DNA of 64,000 nt, taken from assembly GCF_003234365.2 (NCBI RefSeq), contig NZ_CP126260.1:806001-870000 (forward strand). Direction: 5' to 3'. Below are positions 50,474 to 58,323 of this stretch, one piece after another; within the stretch, counting starts at the first letter, position 1; every line of letters begins with the position of its first letter. The notes beneath the pieces are model-generated. The model made no database searches and had not been told where the DNA came from. It saw only the letters and a program-made list of their open reading frames with translations. Made by a program: the position numbers and the translations under genes. The stretch comes from Curtobacterium sp. MCJR17_020. Lineage in GTDB: Bacteria > Actinomycetota > Actinomycetes > Actinomycetales > Microbacteriaceae.

Positions 50474-51405
50474 GCGGGTTCTCCGGTGGGGTAGTCGACG
50501 AAGGCGAAGGCGGATCCGTCGGGCGCCCACCCGTTGACGTTGAGGGTGCCCTGCCCGCCGTCGAGCTCGACGATGGTCTCGGCTGCCTGCCAGACCTCGG
50601 GTCCCCAGGCGCTGACGGATCCGTCACCGGTGACGAGGCGCAACCGCACGCGCTTGTCGGCCGGGTGCCCTTCGGTGCCGGGCGGGAACGACAGGTAGAC
50701 GGCGGCGTCGTCGGTCGGGGCGGGATGTGGGAACCAGTTGACGTGCTCGTCGACGGTGAGCTGCTCGATGCCGGTGCCGTCCGGACGGACCCGGGCGATC
50801 TGGGCGTGCCCCGGTGTGGTCTCGAACTGCTCGGTGTTGAACAGGATCCACGCGCCGTCAGGCGTCCACTCCGGGCCGTCGGCCGCGGAGGGGTCCGTCG
50901 TCACGGCGCGGTCCGCGCTGCCGTCGACGCCCATCACCCGGATCGTGCCCGATGACCAGACCTCCTGACCGGACGGGTCGAGCCGGACGTAGGCGAGCTC
51001 GGAGCCGTCGGGGCTGACGCCGTGCAGGAAGTGCAGGCCGCCGTCGTCCGCGGTGACCCGGGTCGCTGGGCCGCCGGCGAGCGGGGCGCTCCAGATGTGG
51101 AAGTCGTTCGCGCTGACGTGCACGGTGACGCCGTCGGGATCGAGCACGTGGTCGTTGTTCAGGGGCGGGACGTCCTCGATCGCGACGTGCTCCGGAGCTG
51201 CGGCGCCGTCGGCCGGCATCGTCCAGAGGACCCCGTCGCCGTTCAGGACGAGGCGGCCGTCGGTGGTCCAGTTCGGCGCTTCGTAGAGCCGCTCGGCGGA
51301 CTCGTGCACGGTGGTCACGCTGCGGTCGGCTCGGTGCCAGATCCGGATCCGGCAGGTCTGGCCCGGTGCGAGCACGCGACCCGGGGCTGCATCGTCGAGG
51401 GGCAT
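50470..51405 (-). CDS. TolB-like beta-propeller protein
   Basis: 311 residues of repeated WD40-like/PD40 blades: NWTTDGRLVLNGDGVLWTM, HGVSPDGSELAYVRLD, EWTPDGAWILFNTE, GWAPDGSAFAFVDYP. No signal peptide, so cytoplasmic. Similar propellers occur as oligogalacturonate-lyase-like or sugar-binding proteins next to Gfo/Idh/MocA genes. Operator 4 of the regulon lies 24 bp upstream of its ATG, and GAAAGG is the ribosome site. Confidence 0.82.
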   Translation of the reverse strand: MPLDDAAPGRVLAPGQTCRIRIWHRADRSVTTVHESAERLYEAPNWTTDGRLVLNGDGVLWTMPADGAAAPEHVAIEDVPPLNNDHVLDPDGVTVHVSANDFHIWSAPLAGGPATRVTADDGGLHFLHGVSPDGSELAYVRLDPSGQEVWSSGTIRVMGVDGSADRAVTTDPSAADGPEWTPDGAWILFNTEQFETTPGHAQIARVRPDGTGIEQLTVDEHVNWFPHPAPTDDAAVYLSFPPGTEGHPADKRVRLRLVTGDGSVSAWGPEVWQAAETIVELDGGQGTLNVNGWAPDGSAFAFVDYPTGEPA

Positions 51406-51428
51406 GGCACACCTTTCCACAGTGAATG

Positions 51429-51442
51429 TTGGCTCGTGACAA
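51429..51442. promoter_or_regulatory. LacI operator site 4 (TTGGCTCGTGACAA)
   Basis: Upstream of the TolB-like/Dabb operon, one mismatch from TTGGCTCGTGCCAA. The rest of 51421-51655 shows no gene; a TAGCCT hexamer at 51494-51499 could serve the MFS gene downstream. Confidence 0.68.
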
Positions 51443-51655
51443 CCCTACCGGATGGCGATCGTGATCCACATCGCGGTGGAGGGCGCGAAGGGCTAGCCTG
51501 ATCAGACGGCGAACGTCCGACCATCACACCGGAGTCATGGCAACGCAGAACTGAGCCAGCGCACCCGCGCAGGCAACCGCATCGCGAGCGACCCGCTCGC
51601 GATCCTTCTGCACGCCTGCGACGGCTCTGCGTCGCGATGATTCCTGGGATCCTTC

Positions 51656-52918
51656 GTGTTATTCGCCTCTGCCCGACTCCGGGCCGCACGCTCAGCACTC
51701 GCCGAACACCGCTTCGTCACGTTCGCGGTGCTCATCGACACCGTCGGCGCCGGCCTGACGCTGCCACTGACGATCGTCTACTTCACCCTCACCACCGACG
51801 TACCCCTCGCGGTCATCGGTCTGCTGTCGACGGCGGCGTCCCTCGTCGCGCTGCCGATCGGTCTCCTGGGCGGGGTGGTGACCGATCGCCTCGGCGCGAA
51901 GGTGTCGATGATCGTCAACAACCTGATGTCCGCCGCGGGCTTCGCGGTCTACCTGATCGCAGACGACCCGGTCTTGGTGTTCGTCGCGATCTTCCTCGCC
52001 AACGCGTCCGAGCGCCTGTACTGGACGTCGTGGACTGCCTACGTCCACGACCTCGCGGACGGGCGACCGTTCGAACGGTGGTTCGCGTTCCTCGAAGCGA
52101 TCAAAGCGGCAGCCCTGGGCTCAGGTGCGATCCTCGCGGCGGTCACGCTCGCGCAGGGGCAGGACGGACTCCGCTGGCTCATCCTCGCGAACGTGGTCAC
52201 GAGTGTCGCGGCGGCGGTCGTCTTCGCCGCGCAGCGAACCGGCGAACGGGCACGTCACCCGCAGCCGCCACGCGGTGCGGACGAGTCGTCCGGGACGATC
52301 CGGGAGTTCTTCGCGGACCGCTCGATGCGGCTCATCACCCTCGGGCAGTTCCTCATCGGCCCGGCGATGGTCCTCCCGAACGTCGCCCTCAGTGTGCTGT
52401 TCGTCCAGCAGTGGCACATGCCGCCGGCGGTGGCACCCGTGCAGTTCGCCATCGCCACCGCGCTCTGTGCCGTCTTCCAGACCTCGGTCACGCGGTGGGT
52501 CGTCGGGTTCCGGCGCGGGTCGTTGGTCGCGGTCGGCGCCCTGCTCACTGCGCTGACCGCACTTCCGCTCATCGTCCTCCCGCCGCTGGACGGTGCAGCG
52601 GCCTGGTCCTACGTCGCCGTCGTCGGGGTGCTGCTCGCAGCGGCGGACATGATCGCGTTGCCGGCCGCCAACGCCGTCATGGCCGAGGCTCCGCATCCGC
52701 GCGTGCGGGGTCGCGCGATCGGCGTGTTCCAGACCGCGAGCTCGATCGGGATGGCTCTCTTCCCGCTCGGTCTCGGACTGCTCGACACCGATGTGCCGTG
52801 GCTGCTCTGGGTGATGACGGTGCTGGTGTTCGCCGGGGCGGCGTGGAGCTGGCGCGCGGCCGTGAACGGCCTGCCTGCCCGGGTGCAGATCGCCTCACCG
52901 GGTGACGCAGACAGCTGA
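51656..52918 (+). CDS. MFS transporter, multidrug-type
   Basis: 420 residues, 12 predicted helices. Starts close to helix 1 (FVTFAVLIDTVGAGLTLPLTIVYF). Motif A in loop 2-3 is GLLGGVVTDRLGAKVSMI (near 75-92), and RGRAIGVFQTASSIGMALFP occurs near helix 10-11. Resembles drug exporters of the DHA1-type rather than sugar porters. GTG 51656 is the first plausible start. Ligand unknown. No regulator adjoins it. Confidence 0.85.
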   Translation: MLFASARLRAARSALAEHRFVTFAVLIDTVGAGLTLPLTIVYFTLTTDVPLAVIGLLSTAASLVALPIGLLGGVVTDRLGAKVSMIVNNLMSAAGFAVYLIADDPVLVFVAIFLANASERLYWTSWTAYVHDLADGRPFERWFAFLEAIKAAALGSGAILAAVTLAQGQDGLRWLILANVVTSVAAAVVFAAQRTGERARHPQPPRGADESSGTIREFFADRSMRLITLGQFLIGPAMVLPNVALSVLFVQQWHMPPAVAPVQFAIATALCAVFQTSVTRWVVGFRRGSLVAVGALLTALTALPLIVLPPLDGAAAWSYVAVVGVLLAAADMIALPAANAVMAEAPHPRVRGRAIGVFQTASSIGMALFPLGLGLLDTDVPWLLWVMTVLVFAGAAWSWRAAVNGLPARVQIASPGDADS

Positions 52919-52945
52919 CGGGCCGGAAGAACTTGTACCGAGCTG

Positions 52946-52987
52946 TTGACACACAGACGCTCCGGCTTGTACCTTCTGGACAGTACA
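52946..52987 (+). promoter_or_regulatory. promoter with GTAC-type dyad (YtrA/GntR operator)
   Basis: TTGACA (52946-52951), 18 bp, TACCTT (52970-52975). TGTAC (52968-52972) and GTACA (52983-52987) form an inverted pair over and after the -10; another TTGTAC lies at 52933-52938. Dyads containing TGTAC...GTACA are typical of YtrA-subfamily GntR repressors, which the second gene of this unit encodes. Confidence 0.62.
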
Positions 52988-52998
52988 TTGGAGGGGTC

Positions 52999-53934
52999 AT
53001 GGAGTACGTCGTGGGATTCGCAGGAGTGCTGGTCGCAGCACTCGCAGTCGGTGGGCTGGCCGGATGGCTCCGGCTCCGCCGGTCCTCGTCGAGTGCACGA
53101 GGCGCAGCTGTGGTGGTGGCGCAGCGGGCACTCCTGGTCCGGGTGGTCCTGAGCCTCGTCGTCGGCTTGGCCGTGTTCGTCGCCTGTGCGGTCGCGGGGA
53201 CGAACGCGCGAGCGCTGCAGGGCGTGTCGTTCTTCGTGGGGCCCAGCGCCGGCGCAGGGGTCGCACTCCTCGTCTTCGCCGCGATCCCCGCCGTCGCGAT
53301 CGACGGCGCGACGGCGCACCGCTCCGCGTCGTTGCACGTACGGTCCGCACGGAGTGCCCTGTTTCCGCAGCAGTGGCGGCGTCTCTGGTGGGCGGTCGGA
53401 TGTGCCGTCGGCATCGTCCTGGTTGCGGGGCTCGGATCGGCTCCCGCGCCGGACGGGCGGTGGCTGTGCACGAGCGTGTTCCCGATGCAGTGCCCCGCCG
53501 GCGACGGGCCGTACCTCTTCCCCGGCTGGTACTTCGGCCTTCCGGCGCTCCTCGGCATCGCGCTGCTCTCGGCCGGGGTGTGGGCGTCGCTCTGGCGGAT
53601 CGCGGTGACCCCGGCGGCGGCCTGGCCGGATCTCGATGCAGCGGACGGAGCGCTGCGCCAGCGTGCGGGGCAGGTCGTCGCACTGGTCGGGACTGCCGCT
53701 GCGCTCCTGACCGCGGCGGTCTTCCTCTCGGCGGCGGGTCTGCCGCTGATGAACGCGCTGCACCTCGACTCCGGTCTGGCCGGAGAGGCCGCAACGGTGG
53801 TGGCACGGCTCGGGATGGTCGTGGTCCTGGCGGGAGTCGTCGTTGCGTTCGCGGGCGTCGTCACGGCCGTCGCGGCGGTCGTCCGGGCCGTGACGGCAGC
53901 CCGCCTGATCGCGACGCAGGCGGTCGCCGCGTGA
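52999..53934 (+). CDS. polytopic membrane protein of unknown function
   Basis: 311 residues with about seven hydrophobic helices (first YVVGFAGVLVAALAVGGLAGWL at 3-24). A loop near 150-175 contains two Cys (LCTSVFPMQCPAG), possibly an external disulfide. Resembles the DUF1648-like or unnamed permease partners commonly paired with YtrA-type GntR regulators. Start ATG has ribosome site GGAGGGG. Coupled to the GntR gene by GTGA. I do not recognise a family with certainty. Confidence 0.75.
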   Translation: MEYVVGFAGVLVAALAVGGLAGWLRLRRSSSSARGAAVVVAQRALLVRVVLSLVVGLAVFVACAVAGTNARALQGVSFFVGPSAGAGVALLVFAAIPAVAIDGATAHRSASLHVRSARSALFPQQWRRLWWAVGCAVGIVLVAGLGSAPAPDGRWLCTSVFPMQCPAGDGPYLFPGWYFGLPALLGIALLSAGVWASLWRIAVTPAAAWPDLDAADGALRQRAGQVVALVGTAAALLTAAVFLSAAGLPLMNALHLDSGLAGEAATVVARLGMVVVLAGVVVAFAGVVTAVAAVVRAVTAARLIATQAVAA

Positions 53935-54287
53935 TCACCCTCAGCGGCGATGACCCGACGCCACCGTTCGAGCAGGTCCGCAAGCAGCTGGCGGACGCGA
54001 TCCGGTCCGGTGAGCTCACGGCCCACGAGCGGCTCCCGTCGATCAGACAGCTCGCCGGCGATCTCCGCGTCGCCCCGGGGACGGTCGCGCGGGCCTACCA
54101 GCAGCTCGAGGCAGACGGCTTGATCACCACCGGCCGCGGCCGCGGGACCACGGTCCGTGAGACGCAGTCGGTGTCCGATGCAGTCGTCGCGAGCGTCGCG
54201 CAGATGGTCGAATCGGTGCGGGGCGACGTCGAACTCGACGCGCTCCTGGCGACCGTCGCGTCGATGTGGGAAGGACGTCGGCGCTGA
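53931..54287 (+). CDS. GntR-family regulator, YtrA subfamily
   Basis: 118 residues, the short YtrA form. HTH: FEQVRKQLADAIRSGELTAHERLPSIRQLA and VAPGTVARAYQQLEADGLITTGRGRGTTV (residues about 13-78), then a short dimerisation helix. YtrA proteins repress their own membrane-transport operon, often under cell-wall antibiotic stress. Its operator candidate lies before the membrane protein gene. Confidence 0.93.
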   Translation: MITLSGDDPTPPFEQVRKQLADAIRSGELTAHERLPSIRQLAGDLRVAPGTVARAYQQLEADGLITTGRGRGTTVRETQSVSDAVVASVAQMVESVRGDVELDALLATVASMWEGRRR

Positions 54288-54335
54288 CGGTGCCGACACG
54301 GTGCGCCGTGCCTCGAGACTGATCCCTCGCCCGGG

Positions 54336-54827
54336 TCAGCTGACCCGCGCCACGCGCCGACGTGCCCACAGCACGACGACGGCAGCGAGTGCTCCGCCGA
54401 CCACCGCGCCGATGGTGTTCGTGATCCAGTCGCTCGTGTCGCACGACCGACCGATCGCGGGGACGACCGCCTGGACGACCTCGATGAGGACGGAGAACGC
54501 GCTGGCGCCGACGGCCGCGAGGACCGGGCGCCGCCACCGCACCCCGGCCAGGAATGCGACCGGCACGAACAACAGCACGTTGGCCGTCGACTCGACCGCG
54601 GTCGGCGCCAGGTACGGCAGCCCGACGTTGCAGGTGACGTCGGACCGGGGAGCGCCGTCGGGGGACAGGGTGAGCGCGAGCGTCACGACCACGGCGAGGC
54701 CGAACAGCACGGCGGTGAGCCGCGGCAGGCGCGCCAGCCAGACGCCCACGACGGGCGCGACGACGATGACCGCGATCAGCACGCCGAACGCGAGCCACGG
54801 TACTTCGATGAGCAGAGTCGAGAGCAT
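54336..54827 (-). CDS. VanZ-family membrane protein
   Basis: 163 residues with five hydrophobic helices. The VanZ block is ESTANVLLFVPVAFLAGVRW, followed by AFSVLIEVVQAVVPAIGRSCDTSDWITNTIGAVVGG, with the conserved E and the R-x-x-D-x-x-D-x-x-x-N pattern. VanZ-like proteins affect teicoplanin resistance or envelope lipids. ATG 54827. The hairpin at 54837 belongs to the upstream surface-protein gene. Confidence 0.9.
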   Translation of the reverse strand: MLSTLLIEVPWLAFGVLIAVIVVAPVVGVWLARLPRLTAVLFGLAVVVTLALTLSPDGAPRSDVTCNVGLPYLAPTAVESTANVLLFVPVAFLAGVRWRRPVLAAVGASAFSVLIEVVQAVVPAIGRSCDTSDWITNTIGAVVGGALAAVVVLWARRRVARVS

Positions 54828-54836
54828 GGATCTCCG

Positions 54837-54876
54837 GACGGGAGGCCCGGTGCCAGCTGGCACCGGGCTTCCCGTC
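54837..54876. terminator. terminator, GGACGGGAGGC family
   Basis: Two 20-base arms (54837-54856, 54857-54876) around CAGCTG, one G-T wobble. Lies between the LAYTG surface-protein stop and the VanZ start on the minus strand. Confidence 0.82.
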
Positions 54877-54892
54877 ACTCAGGGGTGTCGGA

Positions 54893-56629
54893 TCAGAGCG
54901 CGGCGCGACGACGGCGCACTGCGCGTGCGCCGATCAGGCCGGCGCCGACCAGGACGAGGCCGACCGCCCACGGCAGGGCGCCGGTGGCGTCCGAACCGGT
55001 GTAGGCGAGCTGCCCCGAGGTCGGGGCCGTCCCACCGACGGCGACCGTCGGCGCCGTCGACACCGTCGACACCGTCGACACGACGGGGCGCACGTCGACC
55101 GGGAACGAGGTGCTCTGCAGCCCCTCGCCGCCGACGGTCAGCGTGTGCGTCGAGGCGTGCGGGAAGGTGACGCCGACGGCGCTCTCGGCGTCGAACTCGG
55201 TGTAGGGCGCGATCACGTCACTGGCGACGTCCGAGGTGACGATCGGCGTCCAGACGGGGTTGCCGTCCTCGTCGGCGAAGTCGATCGGGTTCCCGAAGCG
55301 GTCGACCAGGTTGCCGGAGACGACGAGTGTTCCGCCTTGCGCGACCGTCGGACGTCCACCGTCCACGACGTCGAGACCCCCGAAGGAGCCGTCCTCGTCG
55401 GTGGTGAGCTTCACGGTCAGGACGGTGCCGTCCGTGCCGATGATCCACATCGTCTTCTTCGGCGCGTCGATCGACTCCGCGTCGAGGGTGAAGACCTGGA
55501 CGCCGTACGCGGCGGCCGGGTCGACGGTCAGCTCGACGTACTGCGTGACCGACTCGGTACCGCTCGTGGCCGTGATCGCGAACTGGTACCAGGACGCCGT
55601 CGTGGCGGTGCCGCTCAGCTCACCGGTGGCGGCGTCGAAGGTGATGCCGTCGGGCAGCTGGATGTCCGGACCGAACTCCTCGTCCGTGTCGTCCGGTTGG
55701 AACCCGAACCCGATCGTCCAGCCGGAGTCGCCGGAGCCGCCGGAGGTGCCCGGGGCGAGTGCCGCTGCCTGCGACTTCGTCATGACGACGTCGTCGTCGT
55801 CGTCGCCGTCGTACCAGGCGAGCGCGTACGTCGGCGCGGGGGAGCCCTGCGCCCGGAAGGTGTACGAGAACGGGTCGCCAGCGGTCGTCTCGAGGGCGAG
55901 CGGGTCTCCAGCGTCCGCCCCCGCGGCGATCGCCGTGCCCGCGGCGTCGACGAACACCGGGTCCTGCGTGACGGGGGCCGAGGTCGCGGTCACGGTCGCC
56001 GTCGATCCGTCCGGCAGGGCGCCGGTGACCTGGACCGACACCCGTTCCCCGGCCTGCGCCGCATCGATCGTGTACGAGCCGCTCGTCGCCAGCACGGTGG
56101 TGGAACCGGCCTGGGTCCAGACGTACCGGAACGCCCCGTCCTCGTCGAAGCCGACGGGGACGGCGGTGAGGACGGAACCGACCTCCGTGTCGCCGGTGAT
56201 CGTGACGGCGGGGTCGACGGCCTGCTGCGCGGTCGGCGCCGAGGTCGGTGACGGCGTGGCGGTCGGCACTGCGGCGGCGTCGGCGGGATCGGCGGTGGCT
56301 GTGCGGTCCGGTTCGGACGCCGTGGGCGTCGCGGCGTCGTTCGACGGCTCGGTGGTCGTCGGTGCAGCATCGGGCGACGGCGTCGGGGACGTCGGGTCGG
56401 ACGGCTCCGCAGCGGTCGGCTCGGACGGATTCGCCGTCGGTGGAGCGGTCGGCGCCGGGGCGTCGGTCGCCGCGGGAGCGGGCGTCGCGGTCGACGTCGT
56501 CGGGTTGCTCGCCGGGTCGGCGTGGGCGGCCGTCGCGGTCACGAGGCCGAGGCCCGTGGTCAGCGCGACGAGGGCTGCGGTGGTGCCGACGGCGCAGGCG
56601 TGTCGGACGGTGGAGGCGCTGTGGCGCAC
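54893..56629 (-). CDS. large LAYTG-anchored surface protein with Ig-like domains
   Basis: 578 residues. Signal peptide (LVALTTGLGLVTATAAHA), then a Pro/Thr/Ala/Ser-rich wall-spanning region to about residue 135, two or three Ig-like domains (VTITGDTEVGSVLTAVPVGF; FTYRFRAQG-like; GITFDAATGELSGTATTASWYQFAITATSG is a cadherin-type putative Ig) and a last domain with VDRFGNPIDFADEDGN. The C terminus has LAYTGSDATG, a helix and RRRRAAL, a sortase signal. An acidic loop GDDDDDVV may bind Ca2+. Probable adhesin; no sortase is nearby. Its own promoter lies in 56630-56722, where I see no regulator site. Confidence 0.88.
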   Translation of the reverse strand: MRHSASTVRHACAVGTTAALVALTTGLGLVTATAAHADPASNPTTSTATPAPAATDAPAPTAPPTANPSEPTAAEPSDPTSPTPSPDAAPTTTEPSNDAATPTASEPDRTATADPADAAAVPTATPSPTSAPTAQQAVDPAVTITGDTEVGSVLTAVPVGFDEDGAFRYVWTQAGSTTVLATSGSYTIDAAQAGERVSVQVTGALPDGSTATVTATSAPVTQDPVFVDAAGTAIAAGADAGDPLALETTAGDPFSYTFRAQGSPAPTYALAWYDGDDDDDVVMTKSQAAALAPGTSGGSGDSGWTIGFGFQPDDTDEEFGPDIQLPDGITFDAATGELSGTATTASWYQFAITATSGTESVTQYVELTVDPAAAYGVQVFTLDAESIDAPKKTMWIIGTDGTVLTVKLTTDEDGSFGGLDVVDGGRPTVAQGGTLVVSGNLVDRFGNPIDFADEDGNPVWTPIVTSDVASDVIAPYTEFDAESAVGVTFPHASTHTLTVGGEGLQSTSFPVDVRPVVSTVSTVSTAPTVAVGGTAPTSGQLAYTGSDATGALPWAVGLVLVGAGLIGARAVRRRRAAL

Positions 56630-56722
56630 GGGTCCCCCTGGATCGTGTCCGGTCGGGTGCCGGATCGTGTGGATCAGCCGAGAAAGCTCAGGCGTCCTCG
56701 GATCGTAGGGCCTGGGACCGCT

Positions 56723-57340
56723 TCAGACCGACGGGGAGTCCGGATCGTGACCATGACTGGGGGCGGCGGTCGTCGCGCGGAACCCCCGGTCGAGGAACGC
56801 GATGATCCACCCGAAGCTCGCGTCGACGTCGGTGCGCATCTGGAACCCACCGGACGTCTCGATGGTCGCGAAGCCGTGCAGGACGCTGCGCAGCAGGCGG
56901 AGCGCGTGCACCTCGTCGGCGGGGTCGAGCCCGTAGCCGCGCAGCGCTGCTGCGAACGAGGCGAGGGTGCGCTCCAGGGCCACGGCCAACGGGTCGTCCG
57001 GCCCGGTGGGACGGATCCCGACCGTCGCCTCGTACCGACCGGGGTGGCGCTGCACGTACCGGCGGACGGTCTGCGCGGCCGCCTCGACGGCGTCGCGCCC
57101 GGCGAGCCCCTGCATCGCGTCGCGCAGGTCGTCGCCGAGTTCGTTCGCGGCGAGGATCGCGATCCGGCGGGTCAGGTCGGTGAGTCCGTCGACGTGCTTG
57201 TACAGCGACGGCGACTTCACGCCGAGCCGTTCGGCGACGACGCTCATGCTCAGCCGTGCGAGCCCGATCTCGTCGGCCAGCCCTGCCGCTGCGGTGGTGA
57301 CGGCGGCGGGGTCGAGTCCTGCCCTAGCCACGGTGGCCAC
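56723..57340 (-). CDS. TetR-family regulator (represses the adjacent hydrolase)
   Basis: 205 residues. HTH: EIGLARLSMSVVAERLGVKSPSLYKHV (about 24-50), then a TetR_C_33-type ligand domain. GTG 57340 (or 57331) overlaps the end of the hydrolase gene (stop 57326-57324), so both are in one operon transcribed from the dyad-rich promoter at 58189. It likely binds GCTAA-n5-TTAGC. Confidence 0.87.
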   Translation of the reverse strand: MATVARAGLDPAAVTTAAAGLADEIGLARLSMSVVAERLGVKSPSLYKHVDGLTDLTRRIAILAANELGDDLRDAMQGLAGRDAVEAAAQTVRRYVQRHPGRYEATVGIRPTGPDDPLAVALERTLASFAAALRGYGLDPADEVHALRLLRSVLHGFATIETSGGFQMRTDVDASFGWIIAFLDRGFRATTAAPSHGHDPDSPSV

Positions 57341-58187
57341 CGGCCGGCGCGAGCGTGCGGCCGAGGAAGGGGAGCACGAGCGCGAGGACCTCGGTCGGGG
57401 TCTCGGTGTGCGGGTAGTGGCCGGCACCGTCGATGACGGCCAGCTCGCCGAGCCCGTCGGGCAGGTCGGCCAGGACCCGCTCGCCCTCGACCCGCGGGAC
57501 GGCCCAGTCGGGGTCGGCGCTGCCCTCGATCACCAGGACGGGGCACCGCACGTCCGCCAGCCGTGCACCGGCGTCGGCGGGTGCGGTCTTGGTCATCGCG
57601 CGCAGCGCCGCCATCCGCTCCGGCTGTTGCAGCGTCGACTCGATGCGGCCCAGTTCCTCGGTCCAGTCGGTCGGCTTCGTCGGCACGGCGAGGTCCAGGT
57701 AGGCCAGCCAGCCGGCCAGGCTCCCCGTCGTCATCACCTTGGCGAGCTGGACCGTGCCGGCGCGGTGGCGGCGGTTCCGGAGCAGGCCGCCGAGGTCGAC
57801 GGACTGCTTGCGCGTGAACGGCGCCAGCTCGACGATGCCGGTGACGACGTCGGGGGCCTCAGCGGCGGCGATGGTGGCCGCCCCACCGCTGATCGACTGC
57901 CCGACGATGACCGCGGGGCCGCCGAGGCGCCGGACGACGGCGATCAGGTCGCGAGCGATGTCGGCGCGCTGGTACGACGCCCATCCCGTGCTCGAGTCGC
58001 CACACCCGCGGATGTCGACGTTCGCCACGCGGTAGCCGGCGGCGACGAGTTCGGGGACCAGGAACCGGTACGCGTGCCGGCTGTCGCCCATGCCGTGTGC
58101 GAGGACGACGAGCGGGCCGTCGCCAGTGACGTCGTACGCGATGGTGCCTTCGTCGGTGCGCAGGTGTTCGAGCATGACTGCCTCCAT
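57324..58187 (-). CDS. alpha/beta hydrolase
   Basis: 287 residues. Oxyanion HGMGDS (near 31), nucleophile elbow VGQSISGGAAT with Ser near 96 (GQSISG, GxSxxG), acid Asp in IEGSADPDWAVP, and base His in GAGHYPHTETP. Cleaves an ester, lactone or haloalkane-like substrate; which is unknown. ATG 58187 or 58175 is possible. Followed by its TetR repressor with overlap. Confidence 0.87.
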   Translation of the reverse strand: MEAVMLEHLRTDEGTIAYDVTGDGPLVVLAHGMGDSRHAYRFLVPELVAAGYRVANVDIRGCGDSSTGWASYQRADIARDLIAVVRRLGGPAVIVGQSISGGAATIAAAEAPDVVTGIVELAPFTRKQSVDLGGLLRNRRHRAGTVQLAKVMTTGSLAGWLAYLDLAVPTKPTDWTEELGRIESTLQQPERMAALRAMTKTAPADAGARLADVRCPVLVIEGSADPDWAVPRVEGERVLADLPDGLGELAVIDGAGHYPHTETPTEVLALVLPFLGRTLAPAGGHRG

Positions 58188-58188
58188 G

Positions 58189-58223
58189 GCTAAGTGTGTT
58201 AGCTAAAAGCTAAGACGATTAGC
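58189..58223. promoter_or_regulatory. two TetR dyads GCTAA-n5-TTAGC
   Basis: Perfect inverted repeats at 58189-58203 and 58209-58223, centres 20 bp apart, immediately before the hydrolase ATG at 58187. A GCTAA/TTAGC rich block this AT-rich is unique in the window. The rest of 58188-58323 holds only the terminator at 58265. Confidence 0.8.
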
Positions 58224-58264
58224 CGACGCTGTCAAGCCCGCCACGGCAGTCGCGTCGCGCTGCG

Positions 58265-58310
58265 GCGGACGGGAGGCCCGTGGCGGGCCCGCACCGGGCC
58301 TCCCGTCCGC
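58265..58310. terminator. terminator, GGACGGGAGGC family
   Basis: Sixteen-base perfect outer arms (58265-58280 and 58295-58310) enclose a GCGGGCCCGC palindrome. Ends the minus-strand GH18-like gene. Confidence 0.82.
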
Positions 58311-58323
58311 TCGTCGGTCGCCG

